Below, one piece after another: positions 11,771-22,642 of a stretch of 64,000 nt of DNA (the first letter of the stretch is position 1; every line of letters starts with the position of its first letter). Made by a program: the position numbers and the translations under genes. The notes below the pieces were generated by a model that was not told the origin of the DNA, made no database searches, and worked only from the letters and a program-made list of their open reading frames with translations. Source of the stretch: Varanus komodoensis (taxonomy: Eukaryota; Chordata; Lepidosauria; Squamata; Varanidae); NCBI RefSeq assembly GCF_004798865.1, contig NW_025335568.1:4196852-4260851 (forward strand), given 5' to 3'.

Positions 11771-12451
11771 GTGACTGGAAAGAACCAGGTTCAGAGGAAG
11801 GCGTGTTCTTTCCAGCCAGACCACTGGCCACCTGACTTGGCCGTCGCTTTGCCAGCGTGAGCTGCTTACTACTCTGGAGAAGTTTGGCCTGTGATTTTCA
11901 TCATGCCTCACCGCCAGCTGTGCGAAGGGGCCTCTGGTTGCCCACCACCAAACCTGCAGCAACGTCCCCCAACATGATCCTTTTCCAGATGTTCTAGACT
12001 ACAGCTCCCATCACTCCAACAGCATGGCCTGTATTGAGGGAGGATGGGCTTGCACACCACAATTTCTGGCTGGTGCTTGGTCAGGGAGGGCTGGTTTCTG
12101 CTGCCTGGCAGAGTCCCTCCAGGGGTCTGGGATGTGCGCACGGTCCCTGAGCTCGGGCCCCTTGCGGGCTTCTGCTAGTGTCCTTTCTGTGGCCCGTTCA
12201 GCGTCCGTTCCTCTGCGCTGCGGAGGAGCAACCGAGGCAGAGTCCTGGGCGGCCGAAGCAGCAAGCTCTGCAGGCTGGGTTGGAGGCAGCGCATGAGCAT
12301 CCCCACACAACTTGTGGGGCGTGGGGCGGTCGCCTCTTCTGCCTGGGACGGTGAGTATGTGTCTCAGGTGAGTTCAGGGCAGGTGGAGGTCCCCCGAGCC
12401 TTCACTGCGTTCTCTGGAGGCTGGCCAGCGAACTTCAGGTTCTCCACGGAG

Positions 12452-13123
12452 CAGGGATGTGGAACCCTCTGACACGGCGGTCAAAGTTGGCCCCCCAGGA
12501 GCCCCAAGCCAGCCCTCGGGATTTTCCCGAAGGCCATACCCCTTCCCTGGTCCCACCCCATTTCCCCCAACCACCAATCTTATTCCCAGCTTTCCTCCGG
12601 CCAAATCCAGGGGCTGATGGGTGGGAGAGTCAGGAGAGATCAAAGTGTGTTGTGCAGTAATCAGTAATGATGGCCACCAATTTGGATGGCGGCAAAAGGG
12701 GACTGGACAGATTCATGGAGGAGAAGGCTATCAGTGCTGCTAGTCCTCATGGCTAACTGGTGCCTCCAGTACCAGAGGCAGGGAGCTGGTGCTCCCAGCA
12801 GGGACCACCCCTTTTACCTGAGGTCCCACCCCGGAGAGACGGCTGAATCCTACATCAGTGGGGTCACTGGTCCTTTGCAGCTTTTATTTTGAGCTTCAAA
12901 GATGCTGTTCAGGGTGCTCCATGTTGGCAAAGCTATTTGAGGGATGGAGTTCCACAGCATGGCTAACTCCTATAGAGCTCAAATAAATGCTGCAGGGGGT
13001 CAGGAGCCCCTCTGACATGGGAGCTACCTGTCTTCTCTGGGCCCACCCACCACTGGAACAAGGCCCTCCAGAGCATCCCTGAAACGTCGTCTGGCCCTCA
13101 GGCTGAAAGGTTCCGCACCCCTG
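12452..13123. mobile_element. hAT-type DNA transposon, non-autonomous, with LINE insert
   Basis: The left end CAGGGATGTGGAACC and the reverse complement of the right end (CAGGGGTGCGGAACC) match at 13 of 15 positions. The sequences just inside (TTGGCCCCCCAGGAGCCCCA and a CTCTGGAGGGCC-like right side) look like known hAT MITEs of amniotes. The 8-base flanks TCCACGGA and TCCTAGAA share 5 bases, which is only weak support for a target duplication. No transposase frame is visible. A CR1 fragment lies inside. Confidence 0.5.
12664..12800 (+). mobile_element. CR1-clade LINE fragment inside hAT element
   Basis: One frame reads LDRFMEEKAISAASPHG before a stop. This matches the ORF2 end of the CR1/L3-like lineage also seen at 21775-22430 (LERFREGEATCGY). 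It lies within the inferred hAT element, so it should be the younger insertion if the element boundaries are right. Confidence 0.6.
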
Positions 13124-13658
13124 TCCTAGAAGGCACCTAACACAGCCTCTTGGATGAAGTGAATTCGTAGGCAAATGTGTCGTTATTCGCCTGGCCTTCT
13201 AACTGTGATCACTTGTGGTGGACAAACTTTCTCCAATGGGAAACATAGTTTGCTCACCAGCTTTTGAATTCCTCTGTCCTCTTTCAGCGGACAGCTCACC
13301 GTTATGCCAAGTTCTCCTTGTATAAATGCGCAAATCACCATACGCACCATGGTCTGCGGAGATTGTCCTTCATCCTAGCATCACTTTCCAATATGGTCCA
13401 GTGTCCATGTGTCTCATTGGGGGATCAGTCACACAACCTTGACCCCATGTTCCATCAGGCTGAACTTTTTGCAAAGCAGTCAGATAAGCTGTTCAAAAGG
13501 CGAAAGAGCTAAAACTTTAGAAAAGCACCTGTCTGGCTGAAAGAACCAAGGGATAAGTCTTGCAAGCCATGCTGGTGCTCGCGTTCGGTCTTGGCATGAC
13601 TGACAAAACGCCCCGGGAAGCCATCCAAGCTCAATATGCATGCAAGCATCACACATGT
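13124..13658. other. No recognisable feature
   Basis: Ordinary sequence between the hAT right end and a SINE. An 82-codon open frame at 13264-13512 shows no family resemblance and no splice context, so it is not called. Confidence 0.35.
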
Positions 13659-13905
13659 GAGAACCAGTGTGGGGTGGTGGTTAAGAGCACGGGACTGGGA
13701 CTCAGACGATCCGGGTTTGAGTGCCCGCTCAGCCATGGAGCCAACTGGGTGACTCTGGGCCAGTCCCAGCCTCTCAGCCCAGCCTACCCCACAGGGTGGT
13801 TGTTGTGGGGATAAGATGGAGGAGGAGAATGATGTAAGCTGCCTTGAGCCCTTTGTAGGAAAAAGGCAGGATATAAATCAAAAAATAAATATATAAAAAT
13901 AAAAC
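13659..13905 (+). mobile_element. Sauria-type SINE, full length
   Basis: The tRNA-like head has box A in GTGGTTAAGAGCACGGGACT and a box B region in CCGGGTTTGAGTGCCC. The body is GGTGACTCTGGGCCAGTCCC and the BovB-like tail is GATGTAAGCTGCCTTGAGCC, ending in an A/T-rich stretch. It is close to the copies at 26263, 28231 and 32938, suggesting fairly recent activity. Such SINEs are transcribed by RNA polymerase III and mobilised by BovB LINEs. Confidence 0.9.
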
Positions 13906-15784
13906 GTAGAGGATTTTACTCCTGCAGCAAATACCTTTGAGTTTCTCTAGACTAGCAATACCCTTCCGTGGTTCCTCGGAGCAGAGCTTGAAAGCCATTG
14001 TGCAACAGGGGAAGATGAGCTTGTGTACTCCTGCTTGTAGCGATCTATTTAAAATAATTCCTAGGATGCTTTTAGGGATTAACCCCTCTGCGCTGTGTTT
14101 GGGCTTTGCCGTTTCAGTCTCTTGTTCTTGGTGGTGTCATACAATCCCTTTCGGGATGAGCTTTGTAGAAAGCCCTTCATTTCACGCTTCCGCCGCCTCC
14201 TTCTCTTGTCCACATGCTCCCTCCCCGTTTTTCCTTTCGAGCCGCCCAAGGGCTGCCCTAGAAGCCCCCGCGTACGAAGACCGGAGATCCTTGCAAGGGG
14301 GAGACGAGGCTGAAGAGGTTGAAGAGGCCTGACGACTTGCCAGGGCGCCTGGCAAACGAAGGGAGCACTTGGGTGACCTTTGCCTGACGGAACGGACCGT
14401 GCGGCCCCACCAGCGTGGCGGCCCGTACAGCCGTGCAGAGGGCTTTCGTGGGGGACGAAGCGGGCAAGAGAGAGAGCTCGGTAGCGCTGCCAGCGTGGAT
14501 GGGGAGGGGGCAGCTTTGCCGTTGATGATGCCACTTCAGTCACGCCTCATTTCGGATATGGGGCGAGGGCTGCTGCTTGCTGCTTGCACTGGGATACCTC
14601 ACCCGCAGCAGGTGGAAAGGGGGTGTACGGGGTTGCGTTGGCTCATGGTGTAAAGAGCGCATTCCTTACTCTCCAAGTAAGAGCGGAACTCATGCAGCCA
14701 GACTGGCGATTTTGGCAGCCCTGCCTGGCCTGGCTGTTTTCTCCGATCCCAGAATGGTGAAATTGGTCTTTGTATCTTCTGTTTATGCGTTTCCAGAGCC
14801 AAACCGCAGTGGAAAATCTTCTTACAGCATTTGCAGGAGGGTCTGAGGTGAAAGCGTGTGACTCTTTGTTTGTTTGGCAGCTTTCTCTCAATGCAAATGT
14901 GTTAAAAGGGAGGGGGATCTCTGCATCCTGCTTATCTATTGTCCAATCTTTGGCCTCCCTGGTGGACATCAGTCCCCCTCCTCACCGGTTTGGTTGCCAA
15001 AATGCTGCAGAGTGTTAAAGAGCATTTAAGTGCCTCTGTTGTTGTTGTTTTCAACCACGAATAAACACTGCACTTTGGGGCTGTGCACTCTTGGCCCCAA
15101 GGGATTCGTCAGAGAAGAGAGTTGTTGGAATGTATTGGAGACTGGGACAAGTGTGAGTGTGTCTTGTGTGTGAGGCAGCGGAACTGGACTAGGAACGAAG
15201 GTCATTTTATTCTTGATTTGAAGGTTGCTCAAGATGACCTCACAGGAACCCTTCCGACTGAGTCATTCTTGGGTCTACAATTTCTGCAAGCAGAAAACAC
15301 CTCCAGAAACAACCAGTGATGTTCAAGAGAGGGGTTTCAGTGGGGCACAACTCCTCTTTCTATCCCCCATCCCTGCACTAGACAAAGAGAGGGGGATGAG
15401 CGGGCAGGAGGAGTTATCTCTGGATGCTGATGCTCTGGAACAGGGTCTGAAAAGGATGTGGAGATCCCTGAAGAAAATCCAGTGGTTCCCCTAGAAGGTT
15501 CCTAAAAAGCTGTAGGCTAACCAAGAAGGTTATAGGTTCCCCTAGAAGTCTGTTGGGACATGGAAATCCGCTGCAGTGTGGGTGTTGCAAATTCCCATCT
15601 TCTGCTCATCCTAGATGTGAAAATAAACCTTCTAACAAAGAAACACCAACAAGCCCCCGTGACCTTCCATGGGAACCAAACTGTAGGTCAGGTCTAGAAC
15701 CCGTGAAAATTCCCATCTCTTGGAAGAAGGCAGGCTGCTCAGAATAACATCCATGACTATCTGTGGGGCTCCCGCAGTCCCGGT
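13906..15784. other. No gene seen
   Basis: Moderately GC-rich around 14190-14530. Open frames on both strands there overlap and resemble no known family. There are no clear splice-bounded exons and no named repeats. Confidence 0.35.
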
Positions 15785-15935
15785 TGTTTGTTAAATTTAT
15801 TTATTACATTTATGGCCTGCCTTTCTTCCAAGGACCCTCCTCCTTTGCCCTTTATTCTCAGAACTGCCCTGTGAGTTTGGCTAGGCTGGGTCAGCAAGTG
15901 GCCACTGGCCAAGAATCATTCCAAATCTCTCGCGT
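15785..15935 (-). mobile_element. Sauria-type SINE 3' fragment, minus strand
   Basis: On the minus strand it reads CTCACAGGGCAGTTCTGAGA, then CCTTGGAAGAAAGGCAGGCC and ATAAATGTAATAAATAAA. These are the distal body and tail of the SINE. The tRNA head is missing or too diverged. Confidence 0.55.
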
Positions 15936-16837
15936 CCTCTGTGCGGTACTTCTAAGGACGCCCTTTCCCTCCCTCTATTTCTGTGTTGTAGGCTGCCTGC
16001 ATGCCCATTTTACAAAGAAAAATCTAGGGCTGAAAGCCTTCACCCACAGCGGGGGTGCGCACTGCAGCCACAAAGCTTTGTGGGGTCTCCCTAAGCTTGC
16101 CCAGCGTGATGCCCTCTTGTTATCTCCAAAAGTGGGCCAGCTCCCGAGCTGTGGTTGCACCCCCAGCCCAGAATTGGACCGAGATGCATTTCCTGGGAGC
16201 ACAAGTAACGTGCGTACATTTCAGAGTCCCAAGCAAGGCTGCCTGTAAACCAGGACGGTTATCCATCCTGGCCTTTGTTGGACCGGGGACTTGGTCGAAT
16301 AGCCGGCATCACCATCCCCTGCCCCAAATCCAGACGGGGAAGCCAGAAGCCCAACGAAAGGCCAGGAGCCTTCCTTCTGCGTCTTCCCTCTCCGCAGCAG
16401 AACGCTCTTGTTCCGCATGTCCGTTTGTCGCTTCACCAGAGCATTTGCAGGCAGCGAGTGGAGTTTATAGGCTGTGCGCAGCCCTTGGATGGCTCCTTGT
16501 TGTCCAACATTGCCTTCTGTTCGCCTGGAGCGGATTTTGGAGGGGGCGAAGCTGAGCACGTGCAGTGGAGCTTCTCACTGCGGCCCCCTCCCCTCACTCC
16601 TTCTCTTTTTCACGCTTTGCAAAACTAGTTCTGGAACCAGTAAGCCTCTTCCTCTTCCTTGTGCGGGATTCTGCTTTCTTGCTTGGGGCGTGTGGACATC
16701 TGGGCGCCGTGACTTTGCTGGCACCGAGCTTTGCAAAATTAGAGCTGTCAAGGAGACGGCGGTTGAAGACCCGTGCCTTGGAAATGGCTGGATTTGTCTC
16801 CATTTTATCCCCCTGCTATACATGTTTGACATGTGAA

Positions 16838-17365
16838 TGTGGCTTTATTTATTTATTATGGGCTTTTATAGGCCGTCACAATAGCTATGTGGCTCTCTGG
16901 GAGGTTTACAGCAGTTAAAAAATAATTGAACAAAACATAAGAATCAGCATCATTAACAAATTCAATAAATAAAATATTCATTCCAAATATATCCATTCCA
17001 TCAGCAGGAGCATCAACCATGTTGACCTAAAACAAGGGCCAGATTGGACAGCATCTCATATTAAATACCAATTAAAATGTTAGAATTCATAAATTAAAAT
17101 GCGTGTCTAAAATTAGAATTAACATTTGAATTAAAACAATAACAGTTAAAATACTCTGCAAATAAAGTCTTTGCCTGGCAACGAATTGTGTATAAAGAAG
17201 GTGCCTGGCACACATCTCTGGGGAACCAATTCCATGAGTGGGGTGCCACAGCTGAAAAGACCCTACCCCAGGTAACCACCTTCCTAGCACCCTTTAAAGA
17301 CAACTCCCAAAACAGGACCTCTGAGAAAGATCTTAGGGTCTGGGGCAAGCTCGTATGGTACACTG
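16838..17365 (-). mobile_element. L2-like LINE 3' end, minus strand
   Basis: On the minus strand an ORF2-derived stretch (GGTTACCTGGGGTAGGGTC, GGAATTGGTTCCCCAGAG) is followed by an AT-rich 3' UTR. The terminal part contains AGGCCATCTA-like decay of the GGCGGC tail and AATAAATAAATAAAG at 16838. It is diverged. Confidence 0.6.
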
Positions 17366-18167
17366 GGAAAAGCACTCCATATATATCTTCATCCTTTCAA
17401 CTTTTTATTCTCCATGGCTGGGGGAAATATTGTTTTGTTTTATCTAAGGTGCATGGAGTTGCCATCGGCCTTCGCCAAGAACTGCTGCCCAGTTAGACTT
17501 TGTGTAAGCAGAGTGCAACAAGCCACCATTCCCTAAACTGGATAAAATAAAATTTAAAAAATGAATCAGCACCCTGCTTGTCTGAGATTGGGCATTTCAG
17601 TAGAGATGTTTGGTCAAACCATGTCATACTGTCAGGGTCTAAGATGTAGGAAGCTTTCGCAGATCTTGGAGGGACGCAGGAAAGATTCCTTGGAAAGCTG
17701 GATGAAGGCTCCTGATCTCTGGAATCCAGCACTGCAGAGGCAGAATGTCGGATATTGTGTTTATTTGAACAGAGCCTTAATCTGGCTTGGGTTTGTGTGT
17801 GGAGGCCAATGAACTGTCAGAAGGACACTGGAACAGCTCCAGTTTGCCCTGCGTGGGTGCTCAGGAGACTGTGGGCCTCTTTTCCCACGCCTTTAATAGT
17901 TCTCTCTCTTGTTTCCACCTCTCGAGGCTAACATACCAGATCTGATTTTGTCAAGCATTCCTTCCAATCTCAGACACGCAAGCTTTTGCTTCTATTATTA
18001 TTTGAGCCTGCTTAGAAAGGGTGGCTTGCCTGCACTGACCCAGCAGGAAGCGTCCGGCAGAGGCAAGATTCAAACACACGCCTTCTCCGTCTCTGGGCCA
18101 CAACGTTCTACTCAGGCAAGGTGGTTACTCTAGCACCTGCCTGCATAGGTCTGCCTCGAAGTAGCAC

Positions 18168-18285
18168 ACCAAGTCACCTTTGCTAAGCTGGAAAGGTGCT
18201 GGCCTGCAGTTGGATGGGCGACCGCGGGTGGATTGGACTCAAAGGCCTTCCAGCTCTTCCACTTCTGTGCTGTCTGTCGTGTCTG
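18168..18285 (+). mobile_element. 5S rRNA-headed SINE with CR1-like tail, copy 2
   Basis: GCTAAGCTGGAAAGGTGCTG and TTGGATGGGCGACCGC match the box A and box C regions of 5S rRNA in order. They are followed by GATTGGACTCAAAGGCCTTC, a CR1-type 3' tail. It is the same architecture as 3479-3605 but about one quarter of positions differ, so the two copies are old or from different subfamilies. Confidence 0.55.
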
Positions 18286-18289
18286 TTGA

Positions 18290-19604
18290 CTGAGCCACTT
18301 CCTTTGAGTTCCTCTTGTTTGCTTATTAGCTGATTGCAGCAATTCAGAAAAATCACCCCTTGATGACAGGAAGTTCAAGTAAAGCTCTGAGGACGGCCAA
18401 GGGGAAATGTCTTTGTTTCTGGCCTGGGCTACTGCTGTGCCCCTCGAAACTGAGGAAACACTCTACAGACCATAATACTGCCTGGGGAATGTGTACATGC
18501 AAAGACAGCACCGACAAGTGTCAAATACACTTCTGCATGTATTTTATTTATAGAAATGTATGCGTCATGCTTTTGACTCACCAGGAATCTTCAAAGTGAA
18601 TTGGCAGGCCTTTAAAACATCCCCAAAATCACAATAGCCTAAAAACAGGAAAACCCACGACAAAAGCAGAAATCCAGCGAAGGTCAGCAGAATCCACAGC
18701 AACCAGCCAATGTAATAATAATGAGTAAAAATAAATTGGGAGCAGTTCTCTAGGTGGCATGTAGGTAAATTAAGAAGATGACAGCCAAAACAGCAATGAA
18801 AAAGGGATTAGAGGGGCACCTTGTAAAGCCAGGATAAAAACAGCAGCAAGGTGTAAAAACCATGCAGCGCATCCGAAGAAGTCGGCCCTGGGCGAGCCAT
18901 TCCAGGCCCACGGAGAGCAATCTGTAAGTCCTTTTCAGCTCTCCCAAGCAGGCCCTGGGGGTGGCCAGTGGGAGAAGTGTGGGGTATAGCCTTTGCGCAC
19001 TGGGTCTTTGCTGGGCTGGCAGCGATCGGGCACGCTCACGTTCCCACATCCCTGACACGCACCCTGCCAGACGTGTCCCTCCCAGCCGGCCCTGCAGGGA
19101 CCGATTTCGTTCTTGCCGAAAGAGCGCCTGTTCCGTGACGCAGCATGAAGGTGTTGGAGCTGCAGCGCAGATGCCAAAAAAGAGAAGGGGGAAGTCGACG
19201 TCTGCTGGCAAGGGGCCGTTTTGTTCTTGCAATGCAAGTCTTGCTTTCAAGGCATCCCAGAAAGCCAGCAGAAACCTTCAAGGGACCGCTTCTTGGGCTG
19301 CTCAGGAATCCTAGGGCAAGTCTTTTGCCACCAGACCCGCAGAGCATGCTCGTCCAGCAGGTCTTTTCTCCTTCCCCCCCTGCTCCTCTGGTGGCTGCGA
19401 GTGCTGTGGGCCTACGGGCCCAGAGACGATGCACCCATCTGCTCACATGTGGTTCACTTCCTGCCGCCCCACATTGCCCAAATCTGATTGCCAGTGGTTT
19501 TGTGAGAAATCAGATGTCTTCCTCAACCCTGTCCATACATCCTTCTCCTTTTAGCACTAGGAATGTCTTTAGGAGACCGTGATGGTTCTTTAAGGACACA
19601 CACA
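18290..19604. other. No gene seen
   Basis: Moderately GC-rich stretch near 18880-19480. Overlapping open frames on both strands here are unrecognised. No splice-bounded exon is supported. Confidence 0.35.
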
Positions 19605-20092
19605 GGTTGGCTTCAGACAATACAACGAGCTGTGTGGCTTTTTACCAGTGCTGGTCTCTCAGGCTGTCCAAACCCAGTCATGGTGCTTCACCATGGTGAG
19701 TTCGGTCCTTGGAAACCATGATGAGAAGCAAGGGCTGGCTCCATGGCTTCTCGGTACCACCACTGTCATGCTGTCTGAGCCCAGGATTGTGGTTTCCATG
19801 GTGCTGGCATGCAACCAGCACAGAATCCACTGGGAAGAGCAGCGACTGCAGGAGGCGCCCCAGTTCTTCTGTGACGGAGGGAGGGAGGGAGACAGAGGGA
19901 GGGCGCAGTGCAGCTTGGGATTGAATGCCATCAGCACATGGCTGATGGGAGACATGCCAACAGTGGGAGGACTGAGCGTCTAGGATGGAAACCACCGTGC
20001 CGTAGAAACCACCTGATCGTTTGTCAGGCAGATTAACGTTGAACCTTGGAAAGCACACAGGGTTGCCTGCTGCGTCGTGTGAACGCAGCCAA
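19605..20092. repeat. Possible foldback element
   Basis: The left end GCTTCAGACAATACAACGAG and the right end GCTGCGTCGTGTGAACGCAG are imperfect inverted complements, built on the TTCAGACAA/TTGTCTGAA theme of the better palindrome at 29822-29905. The interior has several CCATGG-containing stretches. The match is weak and the boundaries are approximate. Confidence 0.3.
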
Positions 20093-21049
20093 AGGGAGAA
20101 GCTTCAAAGCATGTGTGAATGATCATGTGCAAATTTGTCTGTGCTTGGTCCTGTGAGCCTGAGCCCGGATCTTTTCGACACCTCACCCTGCCCTGATCTA
20201 TGAGCCCCAGAGGCGTGAAAAGCCCCGAACCTGGGGGATGTGGTCGATGGAGAGACACACCATTGCGTCTTGAGCATTGTGCTTCCTGTGTGGAGAAGGC
20301 AAGAGTGGTTACGTGGTGTTTCTTCCCATGTCAGAAGACCCTGCTGAAGCACTCTTCACTTGAAGAGGGCCAAGTGCGGCTCGTGCCCCACCGCCACATG
20401 CCCCAGGCCTGCCTTCCGGGCGAGTTCACCGCTCGGCGAAGCCGGTCGGCATTTCGCAACATCCTTCTGGCTTCACCTCCTGCACGCTTCTGAAATGGCA
20501 GCTCGCTGGAGGTGAAAAGTCTCTTGCAAAGAGGTTCTGGAGCACTGGGAGTATGAGCTCAGTGTCTCCCAGGCAGCTTCAGTGGAAAAATTATTTACAG
20601 AGCTGCTTGAAGAGGCATGAGCTTCTTGGAAGGGTTATAATTGTAGCTGCTTTTTTTCCCCTGTCAGGATATGCATTTTACTGAAATACCTCCTCAAAAT
20701 GGAGGATAGGCAGACAGGGACAAAAGCCCAAGTAGTGAGAAGCAAGCAAGCTATTTAAAGTGTAAGACCAGAGGCGTGTTTGTTTTACTCTGGGGTAATA
20801 TCTCCACTTCTAGTTTCTACCTTTGAGAAGAACTTTGCCAAACTGGAGCATGTCCAGGGAAACTTTGCACAAGCTGGATATGTTTAGCCTACAGTGTCCC
20901 CCCAAGCTTGGAGCCCAGATCTTGTGGGCTACAATTCCCATCATCCCTGACCCTTGGCCATGTCCTTGAGGGACAGAGAGTTGCAGTGCCATATGGTAGC
21001 AGTCCTCCGATGTTTAAAACGCTGCCATGGAGAAGTTGGAGCAAATGCA
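20093..21049. other. No gene seen
   Basis: One arm of the palindromic element (CTACAATTCCCATCATCCC) lies at about 20929-20948. Otherwise no exon or repeat is recognised. Confidence 0.35.
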
Positions 21050-21275
21050 TTTTCTGTGGCTCCAGCAGAAGGATTAGGACCGACGGCTCAGAATGTGTAG
21101 GAAGCGGAACTGAAGAACTTCTCGGCAGCTTGAGCTTGCCTTGGGTTTCCATTGAAGTATTTAAGCAGAAGCTTGGATGATCATGTGGCAGGAATGTTGT
21201 GTCCACGCTGCAGATACTACAAGAAGTAGGGGTTTGACCTGACGACATGTAAGATCACTTCTGTCATTGCCTTGC
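21050..21275 (+). mobile_element. CR1-clade LINE fragment, old
   Basis: The segment with GTATTTAAGCAGAAGCTTGG (VFKQKLG-like) followed by TGGATGATCATGTGGCAGGA and GGGGTTTGACCTGACGAC matches the C-terminal and 3' UTR order of CR1/L3 elements. It is strongly decayed. Confidence 0.5.
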
Positions 21276-21774
21276 AGGATAACAGTCATGCATCTGCGGC
21301 ATTGACCTGGCAGAACCCAGCGCAGGTATTCTCAGGCAGGGTTGGGATGAATGCCACAGAATCCGGCCCTTTAGCACTCAAGGCTTCCTCTCAGGCTCAG
21401 CCTGGCCTTAGAAAGCGGTCTGAGCTGAGCGAAAGTCTGCAAACACCAATGGCAGGAACCTGCAGCCTTCCAACCCAAGGCCGGTGCGTGTGACGTGGGA
21501 GAGAGAAGAGCCGTCAAGCGGGGCCCGATTCCTGGGGAATATTGGATACGTGGCTCCGGCAGAGCAGAGCAGAGTCCAGGGAGCCAAGCCCGGGGAATCC
21601 AATGGATTCCCACCTTCAAAACCAATTCCTCACACATCCTTATTTTCAGGTATGCTATTTCTACACATGGAGGTTCCATTCATTCATTTATTTGTTTAAA
21701 CATGTTTCTAAACTGCCTTCCAAGTCTTAAAGGGCTTGCAAAGCAGTGGCTAAACAATAAGTACAGGAAATAGG

Positions 21775-22430
21775 AAGGCAAATACAAATCAGAAAGTACA
21801 GAGAAGGGCAGTGAAAAAGATCAGGGGACTGGAGCAGCTCCCCTGTGAGGTGGGCATGTCATGAGCGGAGCCGGCTGGAGCCGGGGTCAGACTAGATGGC
21901 CCGGGAGACCCCTTCTGACTCGCTCTGTTTCTATGAGTGGCTATGACAACTGGGACTGTTCAGCTTGGAAAAAGGCAAGTGAGGAGAGCCATGGGAGAGG
22001 TGTTTAAAATGGAGGGGAGAAAGTGGAAAGGGAGACATTTTTCTCATAATATTTGAACCTGGGGTAACCCCGTGAAGTTGATCGGTGGAAGGTTCAGGAC
22101 AGATCGAGGGGAGGACCTCCTCACACAGCGTTTGGTTAAATTATGGAATTTGCTGCCACGGGAAGTGGCGATGGCCGCCAAGCTGGATGGCTTTCAAAGG
22201 GGACTGGAGAGATTCAGGGAAGGAGAGGCTACCTGTGGCTACTAGCCTTGCGGGCCACGTGCCACATCCTTTAGCAGAAGCGGCCTGCCTGCACGCACCT
22301 GTTGCGGAGGAGCCGGGCAGGAGGGGGTCCTGCACCCGTCCTGCGGGAGGGACCCCGTGGGCACCTGGCTTGCCACCCTCTGCACTGAGTACTGGACAGG
22401 AGGGGCCTCGGGGCTGATCCCGCAGGGCCT
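21775..22430 (+). mobile_element. CR1/L3-like LINE 3' end carrying a nested CR1
   Basis: ORF2 C-terminal sequence starts near AAAAAGATCAGGGGACTGG. It resumes after the nested insert with TGGGACTGTTCAGCTTGGAA and continues through LVKLWNLLPREV to LERFREGEATCGY and a stop. The 3' UTR extends to about 22430. The same lineage lies on the minus strand at 33445-34260 and 45720-46255. Confidence 0.78.
21845..21940 (+). mobile_element. Nested CR1 3' end (HMVGMS lineage)
   Basis: GTGGGCATGTCATGAGCGGA through GGGTCAGACTAGATGGCCCG to TTTCTATG is the last 95 bases of the HMVGMS CR1 lineage. It interrupts the colinear ORF2 sequence of the surrounding CR1/L3-like copy, so it inserted later. Confidence 0.75.
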
Positions 22431-22469
22431 TTCTTACGCTCTTATCACGGTTCTCAACGTACACTCCTT

Positions 22470-22642
22470 CATCCCCACAGTGAGCCATGGAGCTCCCTGG
22501 GGGGCTTTGGACCAGTCCCAAACTCTCAGCCTGGCCAACCTCACAGGCTTGTTGTTACAGGGATAAAACAGAGGGACGGGCAACCTTGTGAGTTGCCTTG
22601 GGTTGCTTGCAAGCAGAAGAAAGGCGAGGTATAAATGTCGCA
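22470..22642 (+). mobile_element. Sauria-type SINE, 5' truncated
   Basis: Begins in the body at GTGAGCCATGGAGCTCCCTG and retains GGCTTTGGACCAGTCCCAAA, TGTTGTTACAGGGATAAAAC and the tail AGGCGAGGTATAAATG. The tRNA-like head is absent. Confidence 0.7.
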
